From an uncultured Pelagibacteraceae bacterium (lineage in GTDB: Bacteria > Pseudomonadota > Alphaproteobacteria > Pelagibacterales > Pelagibacteraceae), in NCBI GenBank assembly GCA_902600485.1, contig CACKJD010000003.1, positions 100,026-164,025 on the forward strand: a DNA stretch of 64,000 nt, read 5' to 3'. Made by a program: the position numbers and the translations under genes. The notes beneath the pieces are model-generated. The model was not told the origin of the DNA. It worked only from the letters and a program-made list of their open reading frames with translations, and ran no database searches. Position 1 is the stretch's first letter, and each line of letters begins with the position of its first letter. Positions 38,009 through 46,550 of this stretch are shown here, in pieces.

Positions 38009-39183
38009 TGATTAATAATTTTTCAAAAAAAATTGCTTTTTCAGCTTTAAAAATGATTAAGTACGGAAAGATTATTGTAACGGATTATGATCAAAGCAAA
38101 CATGTATTTGGTAACGATGAAAATTTAATTGTTTTTGTAAAAATTAATAGATCAGATTTTTTTAAAAAAATAATATCAAAAGGTAGCATTGGCATGGCAG
38201 AGGCTTACATGAATAACGAATTTGAAACTGACAACTTATCAAAGCTGATAGAATTAACTGCTAAAAATATTGAAATTGTTCATAAGTTTTCAGGTATTTT
38301 AGACCTATCTTTTATTAATTATTTAAAAAATATTTTTAATAAAAATACGAAATCAAATAGTAAAAAAAATATCTCGAAACATTATGATTTAGGAAATGAG
38401 TTTTTTTCCCTTTGGTTAGACGATACTTTGACTTACTCTAGTGCTATTTTTGAAAATGATAAGTTAGATTTAGAAAAAGCACAAATAAATAAATATAAAA
38501 AACTAACTTCACTTATTAAGCCTAAAATTGGTGACAAAGTTTTAGAGATAGGTTGTGGATGGGGTGGTTTTGCAGAATTCATAGGAAAAAATTATGATGT
38601 CAAACTAGATTGTATAACAATTTCAAAAAAACAATTCGATTACGCTAAAAATAGAATTTATAAAATAGGTCTCAACGAAAAAATCAATATTAAAATGCAG
38701 GATTATAGAGATGTAAAAAATAAATATAATTCAATTGCTTCAATTGAAATGATTGAAGCAGTAGGACAAGATTATCTTAAAAATTATTTTCAAAGTATTA
38801 AAAAGTATTTAAAAGATGATGGCAAAGCTGCAATTCAGGCAATTACGATCGATGAGAAGTTATTCAATAGATATAAAAAAAAAGAGGATTTTATTCAAAA
38901 ATACATTTTTCCAGGAGGATTTCTTCCATCAAAAAACTCCTTAATTGAATACGCAAAAAAAACTGGTCTAGAGTTTACTCAATGTAATTCTTATGGAGCA
39001 CACTATAGCAATACACTTAAAATTTGGAGAGAAAAATTTTTTAAAAGTTGGGAACATATATCTAAGCAAGGTTTTGATAACACATTTAAGAGAATGTGGA
39101 ATTTCTATTTATCTTATTGTGAAGCTGGCTTTAGATCAAAAAATATTGACTTAATACAGTTCTCTTTGCTTAAAAACAAATAA
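38008..39183 (+). CDS. cfa: Cyclopropane-fatty-acyl-phospholipid synthase-like methyltransferase
   Basis: 391 residues. SAM-dependent modification of unsaturated acyl chains in membrane phospholipid. SAM loop VLEIGCGWGGFAEFIG near 178; KNISKHYDLGNEFFSLWLD, LTYSSAIF, SIEMIEAVGQDY and FIQKYIFPGGFLPS are diagnostic. It may form cyclopropane rings or, given the neighbours, add a methyl group as in UfaM-type enzymes; sequence reading cannot decide. Confidence 0.9.
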   Translation: MINNFSKKIAFSALKMIKYGKIIVTDYDQSKHVFGNDENLIVFVKINRSDFFKKIISKGSIGMAEAYMNNEFETDNLSKLIELTAKNIEIVHKFSGILDLSFINYLKNIFNKNTKSNSKKNISKHYDLGNEFFSLWLDDTLTYSSAIFENDKLDLEKAQINKYKKLTSLIKPKIGDKVLEIGCGWGGFAEFIGKNYDVKLDCITISKKQFDYAKNRIYKIGLNEKINIKMQDYRDVKNKYNSIASIEMIEAVGQDYLKNYFQSIKKYLKDDGKAAIQAITIDEKLFNRYKKKEDFIQKYIFPGGFLPSKNSLIEYAKKTGLEFTQCNSYGAHYSNTLKIWREKFFKSWEHISKQGFDNTFKRMWNFYLSYCEAGFRSKNIDLIQFSLLKNK

Positions 39184-39184
39184 T

Positions 39185-39718
39185 ATGAAATTAATAAAAT
39201 CAATTCTATTGATTATTGCCTTGTCCTTAGTTACAAGCTGTTCAAATAATATGAAGCCAGAAGATTTTAAAAATACTGAGCCTACTTTACTAATCGAAGA
39301 ATATTTTAATGGTAAAGTGAAGGCATGGGGCATCCTCCAAGATAGAAGTGGAAAGGTGACACGTCAATTCAAAGCAGATCTAATCGGTTCCTTTAATGAC
39401 AATATCATAACTTTAGATGAAGACTTTTATTGGACTGATGGTGAAAAACAAAAAAGAACTTGGAAAATAAAAAAAATAGATAATAACAATTATATAGGAA
39501 CCGCACCAGATGTTGTTGGAGAAGCAACTGGTGTGCAATATGGATCAGCATTTAAATTTAAATATGATTTATTAGTTCCATTCAAAAATAAAAACATCAA
39601 AGTCTCATTTGACGATTGGATATTTAAACAAGATGAAAAAGTTGCAATAAATAGAGCGACTCTAACTAAATTTGGTTTTAAAGTTGGTGAGTTGACAGTC
39701 TTTTTTGTGAGGGACTAA
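39185..39718 (+). CDS. DUF3833 lipoprotein
   Basis: 177 residues. Lipobox VTSC after a hydrophobic helix (lipid Cys19). The body has FNGKVKAWGILQDRSGKV, TLDEDFYWTDGEKQKRTW and VSFDDWIFKQDEKVAINRATLTKFG, the DUF3833 pattern. Follows cfa by one base. It is a recurrent member of the FAD-DUF1365-Cfa cluster. Biochemical role unknown. Confidence 0.85.
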   Translation: MKLIKSILLIIALSLVTSCSNNMKPEDFKNTEPTLLIEEYFNGKVKAWGILQDRSGKVTRQFKADLIGSFNDNIITLDEDFYWTDGEKQKRTWKIKKIDNNNYIGTAPDVVGEATGVQYGSAFKFKYDLLVPFKNKNIKVSFDDWIFKQDEKVAINRATLTKFGFKVGELTVFFVRD

Positions 39719-40473
39719 TCAACAATCCTTTTCATACCTTTTTCAATTATTTTAAAATACAATCCATTTGGAATTACTTTTAGGACCTTCATTATAGATG
39801 TGAATGATTTTGGAAAATGAATTTCAAATCCCTTATTTTTTGTTAAGCCCTTATACATTTGATCTGCAGCAAACTCTGGAGACTTAATCATTGGCATTGG
39901 AAAATCATTTTTATCAGTCATAGGTGTTTTTATAAAACCGGGACTTACAAGAGAAACACGAACATTAAATCTTTTTAGATCAAAGTATAGACTTTCTGCA
40001 AAACTACTTAAGGCAGATTTAGACGCACAATATGCGCCTGCAGCAGGCAAACCCCTGTAACCTGCTACTGAAGACACTATAGATATATGACCTGATTTTC
40101 TATTTTTATAATAATCGTACACAGAGTTTATTGAGTGTATGGTACCAAAAAAATTAACTTCCATGATTTTCTTAACTTTCTCAAGATTCAAACTTTTCTC
40201 TGATTTTGGATCATGAATACCTGTACAGAATACAGATATATCAATCTCCCCAATTTTATTTTTAATATTTTCGAAAACATTTTTACACTTTTCACTATCT
40301 GTAACGTCTAAAGGAAATGGCATTATATTCTCATTACTTTGAGATATTTCATTTAACAAATTTTCTCTTCTTGCTGAAATTGCTACTTTCCAACCTTCTT
40401 TTGCAAATTTTAAAGCTAGTGCTTTACCAATCCCACTACTAGCTCCAGTTATCCATATTGATTTATTTTTCAT
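39715..40473 (-). CDS. Short-chain dehydrogenase/reductase
   Basis: 252 residues. Classical SDR: TGASSGIGKALALKFA cofactor loop and the YCASKSAL catalytic Tyr/Lys pair, with the Ser in ISIVSSVAGYRG. C-terminal extension with IMKVLKVIPNGLYFKIIEK is partly hydrophobic. Substrate unknown; it is convergent with the DUF3833 gene (4-base overlap of ends) and could act on lipid intermediates of this cluster. Confidence 0.85.
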   Translation of the reverse strand: MKNKSIWITGASSGIGKALALKFAKEGWKVAISARRENLLNEISQSNENIMPFPLDVTDSEKCKNVFENIKNKIGEIDISVFCTGIHDPKSEKSLNLEKVKKIMEVNFFGTIHSINSVYDYYKNRKSGHISIVSSVAGYRGLPAAGAYCASKSALSSFAESLYFDLKRFNVRVSLVSPGFIKTPMTDKNDFPMPMIKSPEFAADQMYKGLTKNKGFEIHFPKSFTSIMKVLKVIPNGLYFKIIEKGMKRIVD

Positions 40474-40479
40474 ATAAAA

Positions 40480-40962
40480 ATGATGTATAATATGAATATG
40501 TTAAAAAATAAATTTATATCTTTTATTATATTTGCAATAATTACTTATTCTGCGTCATTTATAGGAAGTATAGCGACAATTTCTTACAAAGAACCATGGT
40601 ATTCAACACTAAATAAATCTGTTTTGACACCTCCCGATTGGGTATTTGCTCCGGTTTGGACCACATTATATCTTTTTATGGCTATAGCCATTTGGTCAGT
40701 TTGGCATAAAAATTATAATATAAATTTAGTTTTAATTTATTTAATTCATTTATGTTTTAATACAACTTGGAGTATAGTTTTTTTTGTTTTCCACAACATT
40801 GAATTAGCTTTATTTAATTTAATAGTAATATTAACATTTATAGTAATATTAACTTTCAAATATAAAAAAATAAATAATTTAAGTTTTTATCTAATGATTC
40901 CGTATTTACTTTGGAGCTGTTATGCATTAATTCTTAATTTTACTTTGGTTTTATTAAATTAA
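40480..40962 (+). CDS. tspO: TspO/MBR family membrane protein
   Basis: About 160 residues with five TM helices. Tryptophan-rich family signature: YKEPWYSTLNKSVLTPPDWVFAPVWTTLYLFMAIAIW (first part PWYSTLNKS, then PPDWVFAPVW). Several ATGs (40480, 40483, 40492, 40498) could start it. TspO binds tetrapyrroles and in Rhodobacter affects light/oxygen-regulated genes. It lies beside a lipid-modification cluster often linked to light or singlet-oxygen stress. Confidence 0.85.
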   Translation: MMYNMNMLKNKFISFIIFAIITYSASFIGSIATISYKEPWYSTLNKSVLTPPDWVFAPVWTTLYLFMAIAIWSVWHKNYNINLVLIYLIHLCFNTTWSIVFFVFHNIELALFNLIVILTFIVILTFKYKKINNLSFYLMIPYLLWSCYALILNFTLVLLN

Positions 40963-40963
40963 T

Positions 40964-42067
40964 ATGGATGACATAGTAGTAGTTGGTGGTGGAATAATTG
41001 GAGCGTCCACAGCTTATTTTCTCTCAAAGGAAGGCAGAAAAGTAAAAGTAATTGAAAAAGATCCAACTTACAAAAAAGCCTCATTTCCATTATCTTTAGG
41101 TGGTTTTAGAAGACAATTTTTTCAAAAAGAGAACATCATGTTAGGAAAGTTTTCGAGAGAATTTTTGTTAAATGTTCCTAGTGATCTAAAAACTAAAAAT
41201 AACCCAAGCCCAACAGTAAGTATGGTCCCAAATGGCTATCTTTTACTTTTTGGACCAGAACATGCTCAAGAACAGTATTTAGCTTTAGAAAATCATAAAG
41301 CTTGTGAGGCTGGTACAAAAAATATTAAAGGTTCAGAATTAAAACAAGTATTTCCATATATAAGTGAAGAGGGTATAGAAACAGCAACTTACTCCGATAC
41401 AAAAATTGAGGGTTGGATAGACCCATATTTATTTCATAATGCTTTGAAAAATAAAGCTATAGAGTTAGGCGCAGAATTTACTAAAGGAGATGTAAAAAGT
41501 TTAAAAGAAATTAAAGCAAATGCAATAGTATCAGCTGCAGGTTGTTGGACTAATGAACTTTTAAATGATATTCCAGTTTTTCCTCAAAAGCATACTGTTT
41601 TTAGATTTAAATGCCCTAAACATATTCCTGAAATGCCATTAACGGGTGATTTAACAACAGGAGTATATTGGAGACCCGAAGGTAAAGAATATTTAGCCGG
41701 ATCACCGAAGCCTGTATGGGATGCTGAAGATTTGGAACCAGAATGGAATGATTTTGAAGAATTAGTTTGGCCAGGTTTAGCAAAAAGAATTTCAGTTTTT
41801 GAAGAAATTAAAATGACTGGCGCTTGGGCCGGTTACTATGATTGTAATAAACTGGATAATAATGCAGTAGTCGGAAAACACCCAGGGTATAAGAATGTAT
41901 ATATGGCATCTGGATTTACTGGAAGAGGTTTAATGCAAGCACCTGGTATTGGTAGAGCTTTGACAGAATTGATTACAACAGGGTCTTATCAAACAATCGA
42001 TTTAGGTTGTTTTTCTGTTGAGAGAGTATTAAAACAAGAGGAGAGAGTAGAACCTTACGTTTTATAA
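40964..42067 (+). CDS. FAD-dependent oxidoreductase of the DAO family (sarcosine/dimethylglycine/amino-acid oxidase-like)
   Basis: 367 residues. FAD site VVVGGGIIGASTAYFLSKEGRKVKVIEKD; middle FRFKCP, LAGSPKPVWD; C-terminal FAD loop YMASGFTGRGLMQAPGIGRALTELI. Oxidises a secondary or primary amine; the exact substrate is not readable. Neighbouring gcv, formate dehydrogenase and amidinotransferase genes suggest methylated glycine derivatives. One base after tspO. Confidence 0.8.
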   Translation: MDDIVVVGGGIIGASTAYFLSKEGRKVKVIEKDPTYKKASFPLSLGGFRRQFFQKENIMLGKFSREFLLNVPSDLKTKNNPSPTVSMVPNGYLLLFGPEHAQEQYLALENHKACEAGTKNIKGSELKQVFPYISEEGIETATYSDTKIEGWIDPYLFHNALKNKAIELGAEFTKGDVKSLKEIKANAIVSAAGCWTNELLNDIPVFPQKHTVFRFKCPKHIPEMPLTGDLTTGVYWRPEGKEYLAGSPKPVWDAEDLEPEWNDFEELVWPGLAKRISVFEEIKMTGAWAGYYDCNKLDNNAVVGKHPGYKNVYMASGFTGRGLMQAPGIGRALTELITTGSYQTIDLGCFSVERVLKQEERVEPYVL

Positions 42068-42071
42068 TTAT

Positions 42072-42245
42072 TTATTCTCCAATTTTTCTTACAAATAATC
42101 CTAATATTCCATTAAATAATGATACCAGTAAAATAATAAATTGACCTTTAAAAGAATAAAAGTCAAAAGATGGATAAAAACTTATAGCAACACTAAAAAA
42201 TAAATAAGTTAAAATAAAAGGTTTTAAAAATTTTCTTATTTTCAA
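42072..42245 (-). CDS. Small two-helix membrane protein (57 residues)
   Basis: An ORF too short for standard cut-offs, starting with TTG at 42245 just 2 bases after the formate dehydrogenase stop on the same strand. It reads MKIRKFLKPFILTYLFFSVA at the start, then a second hydrophobic segment (FIILLVSLFNGILGLFV) and the basic end RKIGE. A basic N-terminus, two clean TM segments and tight linkage to fdh argue for a real gene. No family recognised, and there is no strong ribosome-binding site. It fills what would otherwise be a 180-base gap. Confidence 0.5.
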   Translation of the reverse strand: MKIRKFLKPFILTYLFFSVAISFYPSFDFYSFKGQFIILLVSLFNGILGLFVRKIGE

Positions 42246-42247
42246 AT

Positions 42248-43447
42248 TTATTTTTTCTTGTATTTAGCAGCCTCCTCCGAACCACTTGTTGCTGAGCCTT
42301 TACTATATGAGTGTGCGCCCATTCCAGCTAATTGCCCATCTTTTACAATTAAATACTGATCTCTGATTGGTTTTTTATCAAAAAAACATTCTAGAATTTC
42401 TCTTACACCATCTGCATATCTTGCTTGAGCTGATAATGATGTCCCAGATGTGTGGGGAGTCATTCCATGATTAGGCATACTTCTCCAAACGTGATCATTT
42501 GGAGCTGGTTGTGGAAACCAGACATCACCAGCATAGCCACTTAGTTGGCCTGATTTTAGAGCTTCTGCAATATCGTCTTTATTACAAATTTTTCCTCTTG
42601 CAGTATTCACGATATAAGCGCCCCTCTTCATTTTGCTGATCAAATCTTTATTAAAAAGATTTTCAGTTTCAGGATGTAGCGGACAATTAATTGTAACTAC
42701 ATCACAAACTTTAACCATTGACTCAACTGAATCATGAAATGTTAAATTTAATTCCTTTTCAACGCTGTCTGGTAATTTATGTCTATCAAAATAGTGTAAA
42801 TGAACATCGAACGGCTTCATTTTTCTTAATGCATCTAGTCCAATTCTTCCAGCTGCTACTGTTCCTATATGCATTCCTTCAACATCATAACTTCTGTGGA
42901 CTGCATCAGCTATATTCCAACCCCCTTCGTTTACTATTCTGTGTTGGTTATGATAATCTCTAACCATTGAAACAATCATCATTACTATGTGTTCTGCCAC
43001 AGATCTTGAATTACAAAAAGTAACTTCAACAACATCAATTTTGTTATCCATAGCAGCTTGTAAATCAACATGATCTGATCCTATACCCGCGGTTATTGCC
43101 ATCTTTAAATTCTTCGCTTTTTTAATTCTCTCTGCGGTTAAGTAATAAGGAAAAAACGGCTGCGAGATAACTATATCTGCATCAACTATATGTTTGTCAG
43201 CTTCACATCCATCGCCATCTTTACTATTTGTAACAATAAATTCGTGACCATTGCTCTCTAAAAATTTTCTAAGTCCTAATTCTCCTGACACACATCCTAG
43301 TAATTGACCAGGAGTAAAATCTCTACCTTTTGGGGTAGGTAAACTCATTCCATCAGGATATTTTTCTAATTTTGGTAAATCTGATAAAGGATAAGACTTC
43401 GGCATTCCCCCTTTTGGGTCATCATATAATACACATAATATTTTCAT
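42248..43447 (-). CDS. fdh: NAD-dependent formate dehydrogenase
   Basis: 399 residues, the D-2-hydroxyacid dehydrogenase-type FDH length. N-terminal substrate loop SQPFFPYYLTAERI, ITAGIGSDHVDL, GTVAAGRIGLDALRKM cofactor loop, VNTARGKICN and FPQPAPNDHVWRSMPNHGMTPHTSGTS with the catalytic Gln and His. It oxidises formate to CO2 and yields NADH. A strong AAGGAGAAAA site precedes the ATG. Likely the end point for C1 units produced nearby. Confidence 0.94.
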   Translation of the reverse strand: MKILCVLYDDPKGGMPKSYPLSDLPKLEKYPDGMSLPTPKGRDFTPGQLLGCVSGELGLRKFLESNGHEFIVTNSKDGDGCEADKHIVDADIVISQPFFPYYLTAERIKKAKNLKMAITAGIGSDHVDLQAAMDNKIDVVEVTFCNSRSVAEHIVMMIVSMVRDYHNQHRIVNEGGWNIADAVHRSYDVEGMHIGTVAAGRIGLDALRKMKPFDVHLHYFDRHKLPDSVEKELNLTFHDSVESMVKVCDVVTINCPLHPETENLFNKDLISKMKRGAYIVNTARGKICNKDDIAEALKSGQLSGYAGDVWFPQPAPNDHVWRSMPNHGMTPHTSGTSLSAQARYADGVREILECFFDKKPIRDQYLIVKDGQLAGMGAHSYSKGSATSGSEEAAKYKKK

Positions 43448-43511
43448 TTTTTCTCCTTAAATTTTTAAGAACGTCATTTTGACAGATTTAGTCTATCATG
43501 AAAAAGGATAC

Positions 43512-43985
43512 TCAAGCAAACAAATTATTTTTTGGATATTTTTTCTTAAGGATAAATCTGTTTAAAATAATTCCAAACACAATGATGATAATTGAACCGA
43601 CCATAATGGGGTTTAAAAGGTAATCAAAAGAAACAGATCCAAGAATTACTATTATGGGATTTCCACCTGCAGGTGGATGAGGAACATTAAAAAGTATCAT
43701 GAGACCAACTCCAAATCCTACAGCCAAGGGTAAAATTATGAATAATGGTAATTGAATGAAAGAAACAAAAATTACTCCTACAAACGAAGTTAACAAGTGA
43801 CCAAAAAAAATATTTTTTGGTTGTGCAAAAGGACTGTCTGGATAACCATAGAGTATAACCATAGTTGAACCAAATGATGCTATTAAAAAGACTCCATAAT
43901 CAGTCTTATAAGTCAACGCAGACAAAACACCAATTGTAAAAAAAGAAAATAGTCCTGCTAAAAATGATAATTTAATTTTTTCCAT
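43512..43985 (-). CDS. HPP family membrane protein
   Basis: 157 residues with four hydrophobic segments and the eponymous loop VPHPPAGGNP. The start is FLAGLFSFFTIGVLSALTYKTDYG. Some plastid and cyanobacterial HPP proteins transport nitrite, but a function here is not established. Overlaps the NifU/SufU-like gene upstream by 14 bases. Confidence 0.8.
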   Translation of the reverse strand: MEKIKLSFLAGLFSFFTIGVLSALTYKTDYGVFLIASFGSTMVILYGYPDSPFAQPKNIFFGHLLTSFVGVIFVSFIQLPLFIILPLAVGFGVGLMILFNVPHPPAGGNPIIVILGSVSFDYLLNPIMVGSIIIIVFGIILNRFILKKKYPKNNLFA

Positions 43986-44385
43986 AATCAGATTTTAGAC
44001 CTTTTTTTAAGGTTTCAAAAGGCAATAATAAGCATTCTTTTCTAGAATAATTTTTTTCTGTTAAAATTTTTTTAAAAAAACCCAAACTTTTAATCATTTT
44101 ATTTTCTTTTGATTTATAAAAGTTAATTGCATCATTGCATAAGTCGAATGCTTTATCAGAGTTCATATTAGTTATTTTCTTACTTAATAAATTTACAGAA
44201 GCCTGGCAAAATACACACGATTTACAATCGTAACCAATATCTTTAATTGTTTTATTATTGATTAATAGCTTTATAGTTATCTCATCACCGCAAATTGAAT
44301 TTTTATTTTTAATCTCATGGGTATATTTTTTAAGTATTTTTTGGTTTTTATTGTCTGAGGCTATTTTTATAATTTGTAAATCCAT
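43972..44385 (-). CDS. NifU/SufU-like Fe-S cluster scaffold protein
   Basis: 137 residues. Three ligand regions of the IscU/SufU fold: CGDEI (near 32), GYDCKSCVFCQAS (near 53-61) and RKECLLLPFE (near 117-124), the last close to SufU. Length fits SufU. It accepts sulfide and builds Fe-S clusters or, as in SufU, relays sulfur with zinc. Its partner here is an HPP membrane protein rather than suf genes. Confidence 0.8.
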   Translation of the reverse strand: MDLQIIKIASDNKNQKILKKYTHEIKNKNSICGDEITIKLLINNKTIKDIGYDCKSCVFCQASVNLLSKKITNMNSDKAFDLCNDAINFYKSKENKMIKSLGFFKKILTEKNYSRKECLLLPFETLKKGLKSDYGKN

Positions 44386-44523
44386 CTGGCGTTTTAGTTT
44401 TCAATTATCAATAGACTATTTTAATAAAAAAGCGAATTAAATTAACCCAAAATGACTTAGATTAGGGGTAATAACTATTAAAAATTAGTTGTTTAAAATA
44501 TTAATTAATACTAAGAATCTGAA

Positions 44524-45429
44524 ATGTTGGAATTAAAAAACGAAAAAATAGCTATACCAGTAGTTTTATTTGCTGGAATTCTTTGGTCTTTTGGACCCCT
44601 AGTAGTAAGATATATCGACCAACCAGAGCTTGTTCCATGGCAGTATTTGTTGGGTAGGGGTATAACAATATTTGTAATACTTAATCTCTATCTTTTTTTC
44701 GAAGAAGGAATTGATTTTTATAAAAATTATAAAAGAATTGGTTGGTCTGGTTTGATAGGTGGCACAGGTTTAGGCATAGCAATGATCAGTTTTATTTGGT
44801 CAATTACAAGTACCTCAGCAGCAGTTACTTTGTTATGTCTTGCGGCAATGCCATTTATGACAGCCTTTTTAGGCTTTTTGTTCTTAGATGAAAAAATTTC
44901 CTTTAATGTATGGGTAGCAATTATATTAGCATCAATAGGAATTATTATTATAGCAATTGGTAATTTTTCTGCCGGCACATTATTTGGATTATTATTTGGT
45001 CTTGCCTCGGCACTAGGTTTCTCAGTTTTTTCAGTATCATTAAGATGGAGAAAGCAGACACCAAAATTCACAACAGTTGCAATTGCTGGCTTGATATGCG
45101 CAATTGTATCAATGGTTATTTTGGTAGAAACAGATAGTAACCTTTTATCATCTAGCAGAAATCAAGGGCTTTTTTCAGTGCACGGAACTCTAGTATGCAT
45201 GGGCTTAATTTTATATTCAATTGGATCAAAATCTATTCAAGCTGCTGAGTTAACTCTTCTCTCATTAACTGAAGTCATAGGTGGAATTTTCTGGGTATGG
45301 CTGCCTATCTTGGGAATTAATGAAGTTCCATCTAATAATACTATTATAGGTGGTTTCTTAATTTTTATTGCAATAATTTATTACAGTTTAATAATTAAAA
45401 ATAATAGAAGATTTATTGCTTTAAATTAA
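44524..45429 (+). CDS. DMT-superfamily permease (EamA family), linked to amidinotransferase
   Basis: 301 residues, ten TM helices in two EamA repeats (VVLFAGILWSFGPLVVRYID at the start; LTLLSLTEVIGGIFWVWLPI in the second half). It is 6 bases upstream of the amidinotransferase gene, so the pair is likely one transcript; the permease could move its guanidino product or substrate. That link is inferred from position. The gap before it (44386-44523) shows nothing else clear. Confidence 0.8.
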   Translation: MLELKNEKIAIPVVLFAGILWSFGPLVVRYIDQPELVPWQYLLGRGITIFVILNLYLFFEEGIDFYKNYKRIGWSGLIGGTGLGIAMISFIWSITSTSAAVTLLCLAAMPFMTAFLGFLFLDEKISFNVWVAIILASIGIIIIAIGNFSAGTLFGLLFGLASALGFSVFSVSLRWRKQTPKFTTVAIAGLICAIVSMVILVETDSNLLSSSRNQGLFSVHGTLVCMGLILYSIGSKSIQAAELTLLSLTEVIGGIFWVWLPILGINEVPSNNTIIGGFLIFIAIIYYSLIIKNNRRFIALN

Positions 45430-45435
45430 AACAAA

Positions 45436-46548
45436 ATGTCTGACAAAAAAATCGTTAATAGTTGGAATGAATGGGATCCTTTAAAACATGTTATCGTAGG
45501 TAGAGCAGATGGTTGCTGTATACCAGCACCTGAGCCAGCGTTAGATGCAAAAGTTCCTGAAGACTCTGATATGAAAGGAACTCATGGACCCAGATTAAAA
45601 GATACAGTTGATAAAGCTAATCAATTGTTAGATGATTTTTCAGAGATTTTAAAAAAAAGAGGAATAAAAGTGGACAGACCCACACCTCTAAAACATAACC
45701 AAAAAGTTTCAACACCTGATTGGGAAGTTGAAAGCATGTTTGGCTGTATGCCAGCAAGAGATATTTTATTGACAGTGGGAAATGAAATTTTAGAAGCAAC
45801 TATGAGTTATAGATGCAGATGGTTTGAATATTTAAATTATAGACCACTTTTACAAAAATATTTTAATGAGGACAAAAGTATGAAGCATGAAACTGCTCCA
45901 AAACCAAGACTAACTGATCTTGATTACAGAAAAGATTATTTGTCTGATAAAATAGGAAATAAAAAAAGATTAGAGTGGACTGAGAAAAAATTTTTTGTCA
46001 CTACAGAAGAAGAGCCTTTGTTTGATGCAGCAGATATACTAAGATTTGGAAAAGATTTAGTAGTACAACATGGTTTTACAACAAATTTAAAAGGTATCGA
46101 TTGGTTAAGAAGACATTTTGAAAGTCATAGAGTACACGCAGTAAATTTTCCAGGAGATCCATACCCAATACATATTGATGCAACTTTTACACCTATTAGA
46201 GAAGGATTAATTATAAACAATCCTCAAAGAAAACTTCCAAAAGATCAAAGATCACTTTTTGAAAAAAATGGTTGGGAAATTATAGACTCTGCTCAACCTG
46301 CGCATAATACACCACCACCACTTTGCTATTCATCAGTTTGGTTATCGATGAATGTGCTTGTATTAGATCCAAAAACTGTTTGTGTCGAAAAAAGTGAGGT
46401 TTATCAGTCAGAACAATTAGACAAACTAGGTATGGAGGTAATTCCTATAGATCTTAGAGATGCATATGCTTTTGGCGGTGGACTACACTGTTGTACTGCA
46501 GATGTTTATCGAGAAGGTGAATTAAAGGATTATTTTCCCAATCAATAA
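45436..46548 (+). CDS. Amidinotransferase (glycine amidinotransferase-like)
   Basis: 370 residues. Transfers the amidino group of arginine to an acceptor amine. The catalytic set is intact: FDAADILRFGKDL (Asp), YPIHIDATFTPIREG (His) and GGGLHCCTADV with Cys352 the likely nucleophile. N-terminal VNSWNEWDPLKHVIVGRADG matches the glycine/inosamine-phosphate amidinotransferase family. The acceptor may be glycine, giving guanidinoacetate, but related enzymes use other amines. The upstream permease is 6 bases away. Confidence 0.88.
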   Translation: MSDKKIVNSWNEWDPLKHVIVGRADGCCIPAPEPALDAKVPEDSDMKGTHGPRLKDTVDKANQLLDDFSEILKKRGIKVDRPTPLKHNQKVSTPDWEVESMFGCMPARDILLTVGNEILEATMSYRCRWFEYLNYRPLLQKYFNEDKSMKHETAPKPRLTDLDYRKDYLSDKIGNKKRLEWTEKKFFVTTEEEPLFDAADILRFGKDLVVQHGFTTNLKGIDWLRRHFESHRVHAVNFPGDPYPIHIDATFTPIREGLIINNPQRKLPKDQRSLFEKNGWEIIDSAQPAHNTPPPLCYSSVWLSMNVLVLDPKTVCVEKSEVYQSEQLDKLGMEVIPIDLRDAYAFGGGLHCCTADVYREGELKDYFPNQ

Positions 46549-46550
46549 TA

